Positions 1-10,138 of a DNA stretch of 64,000 nt are shown here, in pieces (the first letter of the stretch is position 1; the number at the start of each line of letters is the position of its first letter). This DNA comes from Ruegeria meonggei. Lineage in GTDB: Bacteria > Pseudomonadota > Alphaproteobacteria > Rhodobacterales > Rhodobacteraceae. Location: assembly GCF_900172215.1 (NCBI RefSeq), contig NZ_FWFP01000011.1, positions 62,001 through 126,000 of the forward strand, written 5' to 3'. The position numbers and the translations under genes were made by a program. The notes beneath the pieces are model-generated. The model did no database searches and was not told where the DNA came from. It was given only the letters and a program-made list of their open reading frames with translations.

Positions 1-11
1 GCCGATGCTCC

Positions 12-1049
12 ATGATCAACAGCATCACGATCCGCCGCCCCGACGACTGGCATCTGCATTTGCGCGATGGCGCTATGTTGCAGGCCGTCCTGCCCGAAAC
101 CGCACGCCATTTTGCCCGGGCTATCATCATGCCGAACCTTGTGCCGCCTGTCGTGCGCGGAGATCAGGCCGCCGCTTATCGCGATCGCATCATGGCCGCC
201 CTGCCCGACGGCATGCGCTTTGAGCCTCTGATGACATTGTACCTGACCGAAGACACCGATCCCGAAGACGTGGCCGCCGCCCATGCCAGCGGATTGATAA
301 AGGCGGTCAAACTGTATCCGGCGGGGGCGACAACAAACTCGGCCTCAGGCGTTCGGGATTTCGACAAAGTGCGCCCGGTGCTTGAGAAGATGGCCGAGAT
401 TGGCCTGCCCATGTGCGTGCATGGCGAGGTTACCGAGGCAGAGATCGACATCTTCGACCGTGAGGCCGTGTTCATCGACCGTGTTTTAGACCCTATCCGC
501 AGGTCGACACCGGGCCTGCGGGTCGTGATGGAGCATATCACCACGGCCAACGGCGTGGACTATGTCAAAGCGAACGACGTGGACCTTGGCGCGACCATTA
601 CCGCGCATCACTTGATCATCAACCGCAATCACATTCTGGTTGGCGGGATCAAACCGCATTATTACTGCCTTCCTGTGGCCAAGCGCGAAGACCACCGGTT
701 GTCGCTGCTGGCCGCCGCAACCTCGGGCGATGAGCGGTATTTCCTGGGCACCGACAGTGCGCCGCACACGGATGCGAACAAGGAAATAGCTTGCGGCTGC
801 GCCGGGTGTTTCACCGCGACAAACACCATGTCCCTGGTGGCCGAGATGTTCGACCGCGAAGATGCGCTGGACAAGCTGGAGGGGTTTGTATCCCGCAATG
901 GTCCCGGCTTTTACGGACTGCCGGTGAGCGAGGATACGATCACCCTGACCAAAGGCGATCCAGTTGCTTACCCCGACAAGATTGAGTCGGATGAAGGGCC
1001 GGTCACGGTCTTTGATCCGGGCTTTCCGCTGCACTGGCGGGTGGCTTAA
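12..1049 (+). CDS. pyrC: Dihydroorotase (class II, PyrC)
   Basis: Dihydroorotase catalyses the reversible cyclisation of carbamoyl-aspartate to dihydroorotate in cytosolic pyrimidine synthesis. The 345-residue length fits the short, class II (E. coli-like) enzymes. The binuclear metal site is readable: HLH at residues 14-16, the lysine expected to be carboxylated at K100 in AVKLYP, H137 in CVHGE, a later histidine in MEHITT, and the aspartate of GTDSAPH. The ATG lies only 11 bases from the window edge, so an upstream operon partner such as pyrE cannot be seen. The gene converges on the next one and their stop codons overlap by four bases. Identity is very secure. Confidence 0.97.
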   Translation: MINSITIRRPDDWHLHLRDGAMLQAVLPETARHFARAIIMPNLVPPVVRGDQAAAYRDRIMAALPDGMRFEPLMTLYLTEDTDPEDVAAAHASGLIKAVKLYPAGATTNSASGVRDFDKVRPVLEKMAEIGLPMCVHGEVTEAEIDIFDREAVFIDRVLDPIRRSTPGLRVVMEHITTANGVDYVKANDVDLGATITAHHLIINRNHILVGGIKPHYYCLPVAKREDHRLSLLAAATSGDERYFLGTDSAPHTDANKEIACGCAGCFTATNTMSLVAEMFDREDALDKLEGFVSRNGPGFYGLPVSEDTITLTKGDPVAYPDKIESDEGPVTVFDPGFPLHWRVA

Positions 1050-2341
1050 CCCGCCAGTAGTGCAGCCAGATCCCGAGTGTGACCACCGGTCCGCAGCATG
1101 GACCAGACAGCGTCAGCCTCTTCGCTTCCGATCAGCTTGGAAGCTTTACCCCGGACACGGTCTTCGCGATCTGACAGGGTCATGGGGGCCAGCAAGTCGT
1201 GGGTCGCCTCGGGTCTGGCACCGTCCCGACGCAGCAAGGTCAGATGCGCCTGCGTCTCGGACAATGTGTCATCAGCTTGAACCGTAACCCGATCCCGCAG
1301 TGAGATCAGACGCGGATCAGCACAGGTTTTGTCCGAATAGTTGACTGGCAGCGCCGTATCATACCCCAAAGCCTGCATGGCAATGACCGTGCGAAAGGAA
1401 AACTTGGCCCCCAACCCGGTCGTCGGAGACATCTGATTACACACGGTCATCCAGCGCGGATGGGTCTTGATCCGGATCTCGGCTACTTCAGGTTCAGCGA
1501 TGTCCAGATCCCGCGCCGCCTCAAGCGCGGCGTGCAGCCCGTGACAACAAGCATGAAACTTGTGACTGACGCTGTCGATCAGCCACTCTTCGCCCAATCC
1601 GGCCAGCGCGGTTTCCGCGTCCCCCTCACCTTCATGCGTCGCGCCAAACCCATATTGCCCCTCCAGCGCGTTCATGTTGGGTTCAAACCCTTTGGCGACC
1701 AGCAAAGCTGCCTCGACCCCGGCAGAGGCCGCAAGCCCCGCGTTATAGGGCTTGCCCATGGTTCCGAATTGCGCTTTCAGCCCTGCGGCGCGGGTCGCTG
1801 TCAGCCCCAACGTCTTGCGCATGGCCGCGGCGTCAAACCTGAGGATTCGCCCCGCGGCAACCGCCGCACCGAAAGCACCTGCCGTGGCGGTCTGGTGAAA
1901 GCCCGCCTGATAATGGTCGCGCCCAAGCCAGAGTCCGACGCGGATAGACACCTCTATTCCGACTAGCGCGGCTTCAAGCAGATCAACCAGAATGCGGTCG
2001 TCCCATTCGCACAGCGCCAGTGCAGCAGGCAGGATGGCGACCGAAGGGTGTCCAATATGGGCAAAATGAGTGTCATCGTAATCCAGCGCATGGGACACGG
2101 TTCCATTCACCAACGCAGCCGCCCGTAAAGGCGCGGCACCGCCTCCGAACAAATGGGCCTGTTCTGCCCCTGCCTCGTCCAACACAAGGTTTCTGACCGT
2201 TTTGGACACCGGTTCGTTCACGCCGGCGTGCCCGACGGCGACCCAATCCATAACAGACAACGAGGTGACGACCCGCGTCTTCAAGGTTGTCGTAACAGGC
2301 CCCGCTGCGAACCCGGCCAGAGAAGTGGTAAAGTCAGTCAT
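1046..2341 (-). CDS. MmgE/PrpD family protein
   Basis: This 431-residue protein belongs to the MmgE/PrpD family, which contains 2-methylcitrate dehydratase and cis-aconitate decarboxylase. Family signs are the N-terminal DAGVNEPV-like segment, the [16 protein letters not shown] block near residues 85-100 and the [16 protein letters not shown] block around residue 260. No methylcitrate-cycle partners (prpB, prpC) lie nearby, so a role in propionate metabolism cannot be claimed. Its 3' end overlaps that of pyrC by four bases in convergent orientation. The substrate is unknown; family assignment is firm. Confidence 0.88.
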   Translation of the reverse strand: MTDFTTSLAGFAAGPVTTTLKTRVVTSLSVMDWVAVGHAGVNEPVSKTVRNLVLDEAGAEQAHLFGGGAAPLRAAALVNGTVSHALDYDDTHFAHIGHPSVAILPAALALCEWDDRILVDLLEAALVGIEVSIRVGLWLGRDHYQAGFHQTATAGAFGAAVAAGRILRFDAAAMRKTLGLTATRAAGLKAQFGTMGKPYNAGLAASAGVEAALLVAKGFEPNMNALEGQYGFGATHEGEGDAETALAGLGEEWLIDSVSHKFHACCHGLHAALEAARDLDIAEPEVAEIRIKTHPRWMTVCNQMSPTTGLGAKFSFRTVIAMQALGYDTALPVNYSDKTCADPRLISLRDRVTVQADDTLSETQAHLTLLRRDGARPEATHDLLAPMTLSDREDRVRGKASKLIGSEEADAVWSMLRTGGHTRDLAALLAG

Positions 2342-2378
2342 TCGCGCAGTCTAACGCGCGCCGATTGCGGGTAAAGGC

Positions 2379-2825
2379 TTAGCTGTACAAATCCGCCGCG
2401 CGGGTCTCAAAAGCCTGAACGATTCGATGCATCGCCTCGTTGAACACAACACCGATGATGCCTTGGAGAATGGCATTCTTGAACTCGAAGTCCACGTGGA
2501 ATGAGACATCGCAACCGCCACCCGCAGCGTCCTCGAACTGCCAGTTGGATTTCATGTACTTGAACGGGCCATCCAGATATTCGGTGTCGATCTTCTTTGG
2601 GTCAGCATGCAGCGTTACCCGGCTGCCGAACCGTTCGCGGAAGACCTTGAACGAGATAACGAGGTCAGCCTCCATCACCTGCGCCTCGCCCGCAGCATAG
2701 GTCCTGCGGATACGAGCCGCCGAGCACCAGGGCAGAAATTCGGGATATTTGTCCACATCCGCAATCAGATCATACATCTGTTGTGCGGTGTAAGGCAGGT
2801 GGCGAGTTTCCGAATGGGTGGGCAT
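2379..2825 (-). CDS. COQ10/RatA-like START-domain protein
   Basis: A 148-residue SRPBCC/START-fold protein of the COQ10/RatA family. The opening [16 protein letters not shown] and the central [10 protein letters not shown] are typical of alphaproteobacterial members. In mitochondria and alphaproteobacteria these proteins are thought to bind coenzyme Q and assist its delivery to the respiratory chain; in E. coli the homologue is annotated RatA. In Roseobacters the gene often lies close to lipA, and here lipA is about 5.5 kb away. It is divergent from hpt across about 70 bp. Confidence 0.88.
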   Translation of the reverse strand: MPTHSETRHLPYTAQQMYDLIADVDKYPEFLPWCSAARIRRTYAAGEAQVMEADLVISFKVFRERFGSRVTLHADPKKIDTEYLDGPFKYMKSNWQFEDAAGGGCDVSFHVDFEFKNAILQGIIGVVFNEAMHRIVQAFETRAADLYS

Positions 2826-2897
2826 GGCGTCCGGGATTTACAGGTGACAATGGCGCGTCATGTCGTATGTTGCGCGCCAAAGATCAAGGGGGCTGCG

Positions 2898-3437
2898 ATG
2901 AGTGACCGCGCATATGTGATAGATGAAATGATCTCGGCCAAGGCAATCGCCGCCCGAATCGAAGAGCTGTGCCGCGAAATCACCGACGAATACGGCGATA
3001 CAGACAAGCTGGTCGTTGTTGGCCTGCTGCGCGGCAGTTTCGTGTTCATCGCCGATTTGGTTCGCGAGCTGGACCTGCCGATCGAGGTGGATTTCCTTGA
3101 GGCGTCTTCTTATGGCGATTCAATGGAAAGCAGCCGAGAAGTGCGCATTCTCAAAGACTTGCGCGGCGCCATTGAAGGCCGTGACGTGCTGGTTGTCGAA
3201 GACATCGTGGATACCGGACACACGCTGAACCACGTCACCAAGCTGCTTGCCAGCCGCAAGCCGGGCCGTTTGAAATCCATCGCCCTCTTGGACAAACCCA
3301 GCCGCCGTGAGGTAGATTTCCGCTCGGACTGGATCGGCTTTGAAATCCCTGACGAATTTGTCGTGGGCTATGGCATCGATTACGCGCAACGCAATCGCAA
3401 CCTGCCCTTTATCGGCAAGGTACGCTTTACCGAATAG
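2898..3437 (+). CDS. hpt: Hypoxanthine phosphoribosyltransferase
   Basis: Purine salvage enzyme that joins hypoxanthine or guanine to PRPP. The PRPP-binding loop [11 protein letters not shown] is present around residues 96-106, followed by THTL-like residues and the C-terminal [18 protein letters not shown] characteristic of HPRTs. The 179-residue protein starting [11 protein letters not shown] matches the family length. The frame stays open further upstream but that stretch is antisense to the neighbouring START-domain gene, so the ATG at 2898, preceded by a GGGGGC-rich Shine-Dalgarno-like stretch, is preferred. Its stop codon directly abuts that of the convergent tetR gene, with no spacer. 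Confidence 0.93.
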   Translation: MSDRAYVIDEMISAKAIAARIEELCREITDEYGDTDKLVVVGLLRGSFVFIADLVRELDLPIEVDFLEASSYGDSMESSREVRILKDLRGAIEGRDVLVVEDIVDTGHTLNHVTKLLASRKPGRLKSIALLDKPSRREVDFRSDWIGFEIPDEFVVGYGIDYAQRNRNLPFIGKVRFTE

Positions 3438-4073
3438 TCACCCAGCCTGCCGGAAACTGGTGATCAGAAGGTCGAAGCCGGTATCCAGCATCACCGCGCG
3501 CTCAGCCTCGGGCGCCACCATGGCAGCCTCGATTAACGGGCGCGACATGACCATCGCCAGATACAACCGCCGGACCAGTTCCGCGCGGTCCCAGCCGGGG
3601 AAAAGACCGTCCGTCAGATCGGCCACCCGTTCCGCGTGGTCCTGCGAGGCCTGCATGCTGCGTTGCAACAGGCTGCGCTCAGATGAGATGCACAGGAAAA
3701 TGCCCAGCGAGTTCTGATCGTTCAGATGGGCCTGCGCATAGGCTTGGAAGATCGCGCGAAACAGGTCTTCGAACCCTTCCGCGTTTTCAGGGCTGTACTG
3801 AAGCACGTCAAAAATCAACGCGCCGATCCAGTCGTTATACCGATCGGCAATTTCCTGAACGATGGCCTCTTTCGACGGGAAATACTGATAGATCCCGCCA
3901 ACACTGACCCCGGACCGGGCCGAGATATCCTGAATGCGCAGCCCGACGCTGCCCATTTCGACCATCACGGATTTGGTCGCATCAAGAATCGCTTCGAACT
4001 TTTCCTTACCGCGTTTTTGGCGCGGCCTGCGGGTCAGTTGCTGAGCCGGGGTTCCCTCTGATTCTACCATCAT
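3438..4073 (-). CDS. TetR-family regulator, module A
   Basis: A 211-residue TetR repressor. The helix-turn-helix covers residues of roughly 30-60, with IQDISARSGVSVGGIYQYFPSKEAI. Its closest relative in the window is the second TetR at 5325-5969; the two share RRPRQ-RGK-KFEAILD, the HTH and much of the ligand domain. An upstream GTG at 4118 is also in frame. I chose the ATG at 4073 because it places the start 83 bases from the promoter palindrome, exactly as in the paralogue. It is divergent from an esterase gene and very likely represses it and itself. Confidence 0.88.
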   Translation of the reverse strand: MMVESEGTPAQQLTRRPRQKRGKEKFEAILDATKSVMVEMGSVGLRIQDISARSGVSVGGIYQYFPSKEAIVQEIADRYNDWIGALIFDVLQYSPENAEGFEDLFRAIFQAYAQAHLNDQNSLGIFLCISSERSLLQRSMQASQDHAERVADLTDGLFPGWDRAELVRRLYLAMVMSRPLIEAAMVAPEAERAVMLDTGFDLLITSFRQAG

Positions 4074-4149
4074 CCGTGCATCACTTCCGTTTTTGCTTAT
4101 CGCGCCTATGCCGTTCACCGCGCCTGCTGTCCAGTTTACCGCAACGCCA

Positions 4150-4220
4150 AAAACAAGAATATTATTCTTTTTATTGACGGAATGCGACCTGCACTTTTAT
4201 GCGAATATTATTCTTGTTTT
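4150..4220. promoter_or_regulatory. Divergent promoter with two palindromic TetR operators (module A)
   Basis: A palindrome AAGAATATTATTCTT (4155-4169) and a second GAATATTATTC (4203-4213) flank a promoter-like TTGACG (4174-4179) and TATGCG (4198-4203). Flanking bases extend the match in mirror orientation: AAAACAAGAAT on the left and ATTCTTGTTTT on the right. A repressor bound to both sites would block the -35 and -10 elements. This is the probable target of the adjacent TetR. Confidence 0.72.
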
Positions 4221-4247
4221 GAACATGCCCAGGTCAGGAGACACAAA

Positions 4248-5264
4248 ATGAAAAACGCCATCCTCAGAACAATCGCGCGCACCGCATGCCGCTTGCCGAC
4301 TCCCGTCCATCGCCTGTTGAGCGGGCCAGATGTCGAAATCGACGGTCAGACACTCGACCCGCTCGTCAACATGATGGTGAAACACTTCGCGGATGATCCG
4401 AACAAAATCCAAAGTATCGAAAAAATTCGCGCCAGCTTTGATGAACAGGGCGACTGGTTTTCTCATGCGCCCAGTCCGTTTGTAACAATGACGCCGCTTG
4501 TTATTGATGGCCCTTCAGGCCCAATTAATTGCGAAATCCTCCGCCCCAAGGGCCTGCCAAACCCTGCCCCGGTTTTGATGTTTTTTCACGCCGGAGGTCA
4601 CGTCAGCGGATCGCTGGAATCGCATCGGGGCGTTTGCCGTCAACTGGCCCTCGACGTAAACTGCGCGGTTATGGCTGTGGACTATCGCCTTGCGCCTGAA
4701 CACAAATTCCCTGTCGGCGTCAATGATTGCCTTGCTGCGTTTGACAGCATCGTTGAACAATCCGTTGAACTTGGGTTCGACCCCGACCGTATCTCTGTTG
4801 GTGGGGACAGCGCAGGCGGCAATGTCTCAGCCGTGATCGCGCAACAGCGTAAAGACGCAGCCCACCCACCCAAGTTCCAGATGCTCTGGGTGCCGTGGGT
4901 CGATATGAGCAAACAGACCCGGCCTTATGAGCTGTTCGCCGACGGTTTCTTCCTGACCAAAGCGCAGATGGAGTGGTTCGTGGAACTCTATTTCGAGGAC
5001 CAGAAGGATGCGACCAATCCCATGGCCTCACCACTGTTGGGCGATGTCGAGGGCGTCTGCCCCGCCGCATTGTTCATTGCCGGTTTCGATCCGCTGCGCG
5101 ACGAAGGGCTGGCCTATGGCAAAAAGCTCCAAGAGGCGGGCGTGACAGCTGAAATCCACCTGCAAACGGATCTGGTTCACCCCTACAACAATGTCGCTGG
5201 TTACGTTCCAGCCGCAGATCGCGCCTTTAACGAAGCGGTGCAGGTCTTGCGCAAATACATGTAA
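4248..5264 (+). CDS. HSL-family alpha/beta hydrolase (esterase), module A
   Basis: A 338-residue hydrolase of the hormone-sensitive-lipase family (carboxylesterase type). The nucleophile elbow GDSAGG has S188, the acid is likely D281 in GFDPLRDEG, and the base H311 in LVHP. The oxyanion-hole motif reads HAGGH (114-118) where the family normally has HGGG. The ATG at 4248 is preceded by AGGAG and follows the operators by about 35 bases; the frame extends upstream but into the promoter. The N-terminus MKNAILRT is shared with the paralogue at 6147. The substrate is unknown, probably a hydrophobic ester that is also the TetR inducer or its precursor. Confidence 0.9.
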   Translation: MKNAILRTIARTACRLPTPVHRLLSGPDVEIDGQTLDPLVNMMVKHFADDPNKIQSIEKIRASFDEQGDWFSHAPSPFVTMTPLVIDGPSGPINCEILRPKGLPNPAPVLMFFHAGGHVSGSLESHRGVCRQLALDVNCAVMAVDYRLAPEHKFPVGVNDCLAAFDSIVEQSVELGFDPDRISVGGDSAGGNVSAVIAQQRKDAAHPPKFQMLWVPWVDMSKQTRPYELFADGFFLTKAQMEWFVELYFEDQKDATNPMASPLLGDVEGVCPAALFIAGFDPLRDEGLAYGKKLQEAGVTAEIHLQTDLVHPYNNVAGYVPAADRAFNEAVQVLRKYM

Positions 5265-5324
5265 CCTTGCCCGACACCAACCGGCTGCGTGCAATTACCT
5301 GCGCGCAGCAGAAAAAGATTTGCC

Positions 5325-5969
5325 TTACCGAGGCCCGGTCTTGGAATACAAAAAGCTGTGGATCAGGATGTCGACACCCTTGTCCAGCAACCCGGCCCGG
5401 TCGCCCTCGGGCGCAACCAGCGCGGCCTCGACCAACGGGCGCGCCATCACCATTGCCAGGTAAATCCGCTGCGTGACCTCAGCCTGATCCCAATCCGGGA
5501 ACAGGTCGCTGGTGACCTCGGATACCTTTTCGGAATGCTGAAACGAGGCCGCAAAACTCCGTTCCATCAGGTCCAGTTCTGATGAGATCGCCAGCAAAAT
5601 GCCCAAAGCGTTGCGGTCGTTCAGATGGGTTTGGGCGAACTCCATGAACACGGTGCGGAACATGACCTCAAATTCCTGCAGGGTCCTGGGCGTTTCTTCT
5701 AGCCCGGCAAAGATCATTGCGCCGACCTCATCGAAGTAACGATCGGCAATCACACGCACGATGGCCTCTTTCGATGGGAAATACTGATAGATGCCACCGA
5801 TGCTGATGCCGGATTTATCCGAGATCTCCTGAATGCGCAGACCGATGCTGCCGCCTTCGATCATCAGGCTTTTGGCAGTGTCCAGAATCGCCTCGAACTT
5901 GATCTTCCCGCGTTGTTGGCGGGGTCTTCGCGGCACATGTTGGTCTGAATCAGCCGATGCGTAAGCCAT
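5325..5969 (-). CDS. TetR-family regulator, module B
   Basis: A 214-residue TetR repressor paralogous to the one at 3438-4073. The HTH reads IQEISDKSGISIGGIYQYFPSKEAI. The C-terminal half (SELDLMERSF, FPDWDQAEVTQRIYLAMVMARPLVEAA) aligns without obvious gaps to its twin. Start at MAYASADS is preferred because it matches the twin's spacing from the promoter; longer in-frame extensions would read through the operator region. It is divergent from a damaged esterase gene and presumably controls it. Confidence 0.88.
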   Translation of the reverse strand: MAYASADSDQHVPRRPRQQRGKIKFEAILDTAKSLMIEGGSIGLRIQEISDKSGISIGGIYQYFPSKEAIVRVIADRYFDEVGAMIFAGLEETPRTLQEFEVMFRTVFMEFAQTHLNDRNALGILLAISSELDLMERSFAASFQHSEKVSEVTSDLFPDWDQAEVTQRIYLAMVMARPLVEAALVAPEGDRAGLLDKGVDILIHSFLYSKTGPR

Positions 5970-6051
5970 CAATCCTGTCCTTGAAGTCCTGTTTTCAACA
6001 TGTTGGGCACGGCATTTACCCGCGTCATCACAATAGCACAATGCTGAAAAG

Positions 6052-6113
6052 AGAAAAGTTTTCTTATTTATTGACAGAATCGTTCGAGTCGGTATTTTCC
6101 AGAAAACTTTTCT
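6052..6113. promoter_or_regulatory. Divergent promoter with two palindromic TetR operators (module B)
   Basis: Two palindromes, AGAAAAGTTTTCT (6052-6064) and AGAAAACTTTTCT (6101-6113), bracket a TTGACA (6071-6076) and TATTTT (6093-6098) promoter with 16-base spacing. The layout copies module A (centres 49 versus 46 bases apart) but the operator sequence is different, so the two TetR proteins probably do not share sites. Confidence 0.72.
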
Positions 6114-6146
6114 GTTTTTGACAACAACGACGAACGGAGACACGAT

Positions 6147-7165
6147 ATGAAGAATGCCATCCTGAGAACCGCTGCACGCATGTCGTGCAAACTGCCGACC
6201 CCGGTCTTGCGACTGCTGAGCGGCCCGCCAATCGAAATCGATGGCCAGAAACTGGACCCAATGCCAATTTCATGGTCAAGAACTACACCGACCCTCCGGA
6301 TTATGTCGGGCCGGTGCAGGAACGCCGTGACGATTATGAGGAAAAAGGCCATTGGCTGGCCTACCCCCTTAGCCCCGATGTGCCGATCACGCCGCACGTA
6401 TTTGACGGACCCGCAGGCCCGATCAACTGCGAAATCCACCGCCCCAAAGGGATGGATAAAAACGCACCGGTACTGATCTATTACCACGGTGGCGGTCACG
6501 TAATCGGCTCGCTGGTCACCCACCGCGAGGCGTGCAACCGCCTGGCCTTGGACATTGGTTGCGTTGTGGTTGCGGTCGATTACCGACTGGCGCCCGAGCA
6601 CAAGTTTCCCATCGGCATCAATGATTGCCTTGCCGCCTTTGACGGCGTGATGGAACAGGCCGATACGCTTGGCTTTGACCGGACCCGAGTGGCCATGGCA
6701 GGCGACAGCGCCGGGGGCAACATTTCAGCCGCAGTGGCGCAACAGCGCAAGAACGCCGAGCATCCGCTGAGATACCAGGTCCTGATCGTGCCGTGGTTGG
6801 ACATGAGCAAACAGACCCGGTCCTATGAGCTGTTTGCCGAAGGCTTCCTTCTCGAGAAAGTAGAGATGGAGTGGTACACCAACCACTACCTGCGTTCTGA
6901 CGAAGACGCGCTGGACCCGATGGCCTCACCTTTGTTGGGTGATGTCGAGGGCGTCTGCCCCGCCGCACTGGTGATCGCCGGGTTTGACCCGCTGCGCGAC
7001 GAAGGCGTCGCCTATGGCGAAAAGCTGAAAGCCGCCGGCGTCGAAGCTGACGTTCGGGTGATCGAGGACCTTGTGCACCCGTTCATGAACTTCCCCGGTC
7101 GCGTTCCCGCCGCCGGCGCCGGGTTCCAGCAAGTGGTTGATATTTTGCGCGTAAACTTGCTGTAG
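6147..7165 (+). pseudogene. HSL-family alpha/beta hydrolase, module B, with a one-base frameshift
   Basis: Paralogue of the esterase at 4248. The first 39 or so codons (MKNAILRT to GQKLDP) read in the frame of 6147; from about 6263 homology continues one base out of frame (NFMVKNY onward) to the stop at 7165. Relative to the twin, 20 rather than 21 bases separate the LDP codons from the shared MVK, so one base is missing. The rest is intact: HGGGH, GDSAGG, DPLRDEG and LVHPF. Translation could restart at the ATG at 6272, giving a protein lacking the N-terminal cap segment. The defect may be genuine decay, a strain variant or a sequencing error. Confidence 0.75.
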
Positions 7166-7214
7166 CAGACCTGAAAGACTGGCTGCTCGTGTTTCGGCGC
7201 GCAGCCGGATTTGT

Positions 7215-8360
7215 CTAAGCGTTTAGCAGCCCGTTGATGACGGCCGTGAATATGCCAACCCCGACGGGAATGGCCTCATCAGGGAAATCGTAGTCCGGGT
7301 TATGCAGCTGCGGCTGATCCACACCGGAGCCCAACCAGAACATCGCCGCTTTGGCCTGCTTACCGAATTGGCCAAAATCTTCGGACCAGCGCTGAGGGTC
7401 ATTCCGCATCTGCATCGGATACCCGGCCGCCCGGCCCGCTTCTTGCAGGATTGACACGGCTTCGTTTTGGTTGGTGCAGGCTTCGAATATGTCGTCGTAT
7501 TCGACTTCGACCTGCAGCCCTTCTTTTGCCGCGACTTGCACCACCAAGGCATTGGTATCCGCCAACAACTGCGTCATGCGGGCGTCGGTCACGGAGCGCA
7601 GGGTGGCCCAGACCTCACCCTGGCCTGGCGCGATGCCAAAACTGGCCTCACCCAGACGCGCATGGGTCAGGGTGACCAGTGCAAAATCGGGCCCCAGATC
7701 CGCACCGCTGGACAAGGCCTCCAACCCCGGCAACAGGCGCGAGATCGCCCCGGCGGGCGACACCCCATCCTGCGGCGCGGCGGCATGAGAGGTCTTGCCT
7801 TCCAGCCGGATGCGAACCCCTCGTGAGGCGCAATTGGCCGGGCCGGAACACAGCGCCACCTGCCCCACCGGCAGCCCCGGCAGGTTGTGCAGGGAAAACG
7901 CATAATCCGGAGATATCCTTGCAAATGCGGGGTCGGAGATCACTGCCGCCGCGCCCTTGCCGGTTTCCTCGGCTGGTTGAAACAGCAGCACAACCCGGCC
8001 CCGCGCCGGGCGTTTTGCAGCAAGACCCTCGGCCAGCGCGGCCACCATTGTCATATGACCATCATGGCCGCAAAGGTGACCCCGGCCGATATGCGTGGAT
8101 TGGTAAGGCTGGTTCGAAACCTCTGGGATTGGCAACCCGTCCAACTCGCAGCGGATCAGAACCGTAGGTCCCTCTGCGGGGCCGTCGAAAACAGCAGCGA
8201 CACCATGACCGCCGAGGTCAATCAGGACCTGATCGGGACTGTGCTGTCGCAGGTAATCAGCCACCGCAGCGGCAGTTTTCACTTCGTCGCCCGAAACTTC
8301 TGGGATCTGATGCAAGGCGTGACGTAGTCGGACAAGACCTGCCAAACGCTCAGGCGTCAT
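7215..8360 (-). CDS. M20-family amidohydrolase
   Basis: A 381-residue metal-dependent amidohydrolase of the M20D group (hippurate hydrolase or N-acyl-amino-acid deacylase type). Metal-binding signs are CGHDGH around residues 94-99, the EE pair in FQPAEETG and the histidine of SLHNLPG. A dimerisation domain with SHAAAPQDG follows. The start codon overlaps the stop of lipA by four bases (ATGA), so the two are translationally coupled, though no functional tie to lipoate is known. Substrate unassigned. Confidence 0.88.
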   Translation of the reverse strand: MTPERLAGLVRLRHALHQIPEVSGDEVKTAAAVADYLRQHSPDQVLIDLGGHGVAAVFDGPAEGPTVLIRCELDGLPIPEVSNQPYQSTHIGRGHLCGHDGHMTMVAALAEGLAAKRPARGRVVLLFQPAEETGKGAAAVISDPAFARISPDYAFSLHNLPGLPVGQVALCSGPANCASRGVRIRLEGKTSHAAAPQDGVSPAGAISRLLPGLEALSSGADLGPDFALVTLTHARLGEASFGIAPGQGEVWATLRSVTDARMTQLLADTNALVVQVAAKEGLQVEVEYDDIFEACTNQNEAVSILQEAGRAAGYPMQMRNDPQRWSEDFGQFGKQAKAAMFWLGSGVDQPQLHNPDYDFPDEAIPVGVGIFTAVINGLLNA

Positions 8361-9307
8361 GCAAGGCCCAGCTTTTTGTTGCGCGCCTCGCGCAGCCGGG
8401 CAAAATCATCCCCCGCGTGATAAGAAGAGCGAGTCAGTGGTGTCGCCGAGACCATCAAGAACCCTTTGCCAAATGCCGCCTTTTCATAGGCGGCAAACTC
8501 ATCGGGTGTGACGAACCGATCGACGCGGTGATGTTTCGGAGTTGGTTGCAGATACTGACCAATGGTCAGAAAATCGATATCCGCCGCGCGCATATCATCC
8601 ATCACCTGCCGAACCGCTTGCTCATCTTCACCGAGACCGACCATGATGCCGGACTTGGTAAAAATCGAGGGGTCCAAGTCCTTGACCCTCTGCAACAGCC
8701 GGAGTGAATGGAAATACCGCGCGCCGGGACGAACCTCGGGGTAAAGGCCGGGTACGGTTTCGAGATTATGGTTGAAAACGTCTGGCCTGGATTCGACCAC
8801 CACCTCCAGAACCGACGGCTCGCATTTCAGGAAATCAGGCGTCAGAATTTCGATCGTCGTTTTGGGCGACCGGTGGCGCACGGCTCGGATGGTTTGGGCG
8901 AAATGCTCGGCGCCACCATCGTTCAGGTCATCGCGGTCGACCGAAGTGATCACAACGTGGTTCAACCCCAGTTTTTCTACAGCATGCGCCACCCGACCGG
9001 GTTCAAACGCATCAAGCGTATCAGGCTTGCCGGTGGCGATGTTGCAGAAGGTGCACCCGCGCGTACAGATTTCACCCATGATCATCATGGTGGCGTGGCC
9101 CTGGCTCCAACATTCGCCGACATTAGGGCATCCGGCCTCTTCGCAGACGGTCACCAGATTATTGTCGCGCATGATCTTACGAGTGTCGGCATAGCCTTTG
9201 CCACCGGGTGCCTTGACCCGAATCCAGCTCGGCTTTTTCGGCTGCGCATTGTCCTGACGGTGCGCTTTTTCAGGGTGACGTTGTTCGGGGATCTTCAGAT
9301 CACGCAC
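8357..9307 (-). CDS. lipA: Lipoyl synthase
   Basis: Radical-SAM enzyme that inserts two sulfurs into octanoyl-protein to make lipoyl cofactors for pyruvate and 2-oxoglutarate dehydrogenases and the glycine cleavage system. Both iron-sulfur clusters are visible: the auxiliary set at C55, C60 and C66 ([11 protein letters not shown]) and the radical-SAM set at C81, C85 and C88 (CTRGCTFC). The C-terminal RSSYHA gives the serine that ligates the auxiliary cluster. I chose the GTG at 9307 (MRDLKIPEQ), preceded by AGGAAAG, which gives 316 residues, the family's usual length. In-frame ATGs at 9325 and 9361 are alternatives. Confidence 0.95.
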   Translation of the reverse strand: MRDLKIPEQRHPEKAHRQDNAQPKKPSWIRVKAPGGKGYADTRKIMRDNNLVTVCEEAGCPNVGECWSQGHATMMIMGEICTRGCTFCNIATGKPDTLDAFEPGRVAHAVEKLGLNHVVITSVDRDDLNDGGAEHFAQTIRAVRHRSPKTTIEILTPDFLKCEPSVLEVVVESRPDVFNHNLETVPGLYPEVRPGARYFHSLRLLQRVKDLDPSIFTKSGIMVGLGEDEQAVRQVMDDMRAADIDFLTIGQYLQPTPKHHRVDRFVTPDEFAAYEKAAFGKGFLMVSATPLTRSSYHAGDDFARLREARNKKLGLA

Positions 9308-9569
9308 GGCTGGCTTTCCTGACATTGGATCAATTTGCTTTTGCCTAACATAAACTGCCATCGCAGACTACGCCACCCGTGCATAGCTGCCATGACAACT
9401 GATCATGCTGATGCAGAATACACCCTTCGGACCTTTCCTAAACCTACTTAAAATCAACGCCCTTTGCGCACATAGTTGAAATTGCAGTTGCAGAAATTAT
9501 GCCGTTGTAGCCAATTTAGAACTGTTTTAATCCACTCTCTGTTCACGAATGAATCACAGGAGCTTGAGC

Positions 9570-10118
9570 ATGAAAACCGGCGCCAAACTGCCCGACGTCA
9601 CCTTTCACACCCGCGTCCGCGATGAGGCCATCGAAGGCCCCAACCCGTTCCGTTGGGAAGACAAGACGACGGCCGATTATTTCTCAGGCAAACGGGTGAT
9701 CCTGTTCTCGCTTCCCGGCGCGTTCACGCCGACCTGCTCGACCTACCAATTGCCCGGTTTTGAGAATGGGTTTGCCGATTTTCAGGCGCAGGGCATCGAC
9801 GACATCTACTGCATGTCCGTCAATGACAGCTTTGTCATGAACAAATGGGCGTTGGATCAGGGCCTGAAGAACGTCAAAGTAATCCCAGATGGTTCGGGTG
9901 AATTCACTCGCAAGATGGGCATGCTTGTCGACAAGGACAATCTGGGTTTTGGCATGCGATCCTGGCGCTATGCCGCCATCGTCACGGACGGAGTTGTCGA
10001 GGCGTGGTTCGAAGAACCCGGCCTGATGGATAACTGCCCCGAGGACCCTTATGGCGTCTCGTCCCCGGAAACCCTGAAAAAGCACCTGGACAAAGCCAAG
10101 GAACCGGCGCTGGTTTAA
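9570..10118 (+). CDS. Peroxiredoxin (Prx5-type redoxin)
   Basis: A 182-residue thiol peroxidase of the Prx5/AhpE-like redoxin family, reducing hydrogen peroxide or alkyl peroxides in the cytosol. The peroxidatic cysteine is in PGAFTPTCSTYQLPGFE, about residue 49, with the family's P-x3-T/S-x2-C context. The ATG follows a good AGGAG. An OxyR gene converges on it, so oxidative control is likely. A factor-independent terminator follows. Confidence 0.92.
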   Translation: MKTGAKLPDVTFHTRVRDEAIEGPNPFRWEDKTTADYFSGKRVILFSLPGAFTPTCSTYQLPGFENGFADFQAQGIDDIYCMSVNDSFVMNKWALDQGLKNVKVIPDGSGEFTRKMGMLVDKDNLGFGMRSWRYAAIVTDGVVEAWFEEPGLMDNCPEDPYGVSSPETLKKHLDKAKEPALV

Positions 10119-10138
10119 GCACCAACATCACTGCTCAA

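Noticed and set aside
7181..7206. Possible terminator between the esterase and amidohydrolase genes
   Set aside because: GGCTGC and GCAGCC pair across a 14-base loop with no T run, too weak to list.
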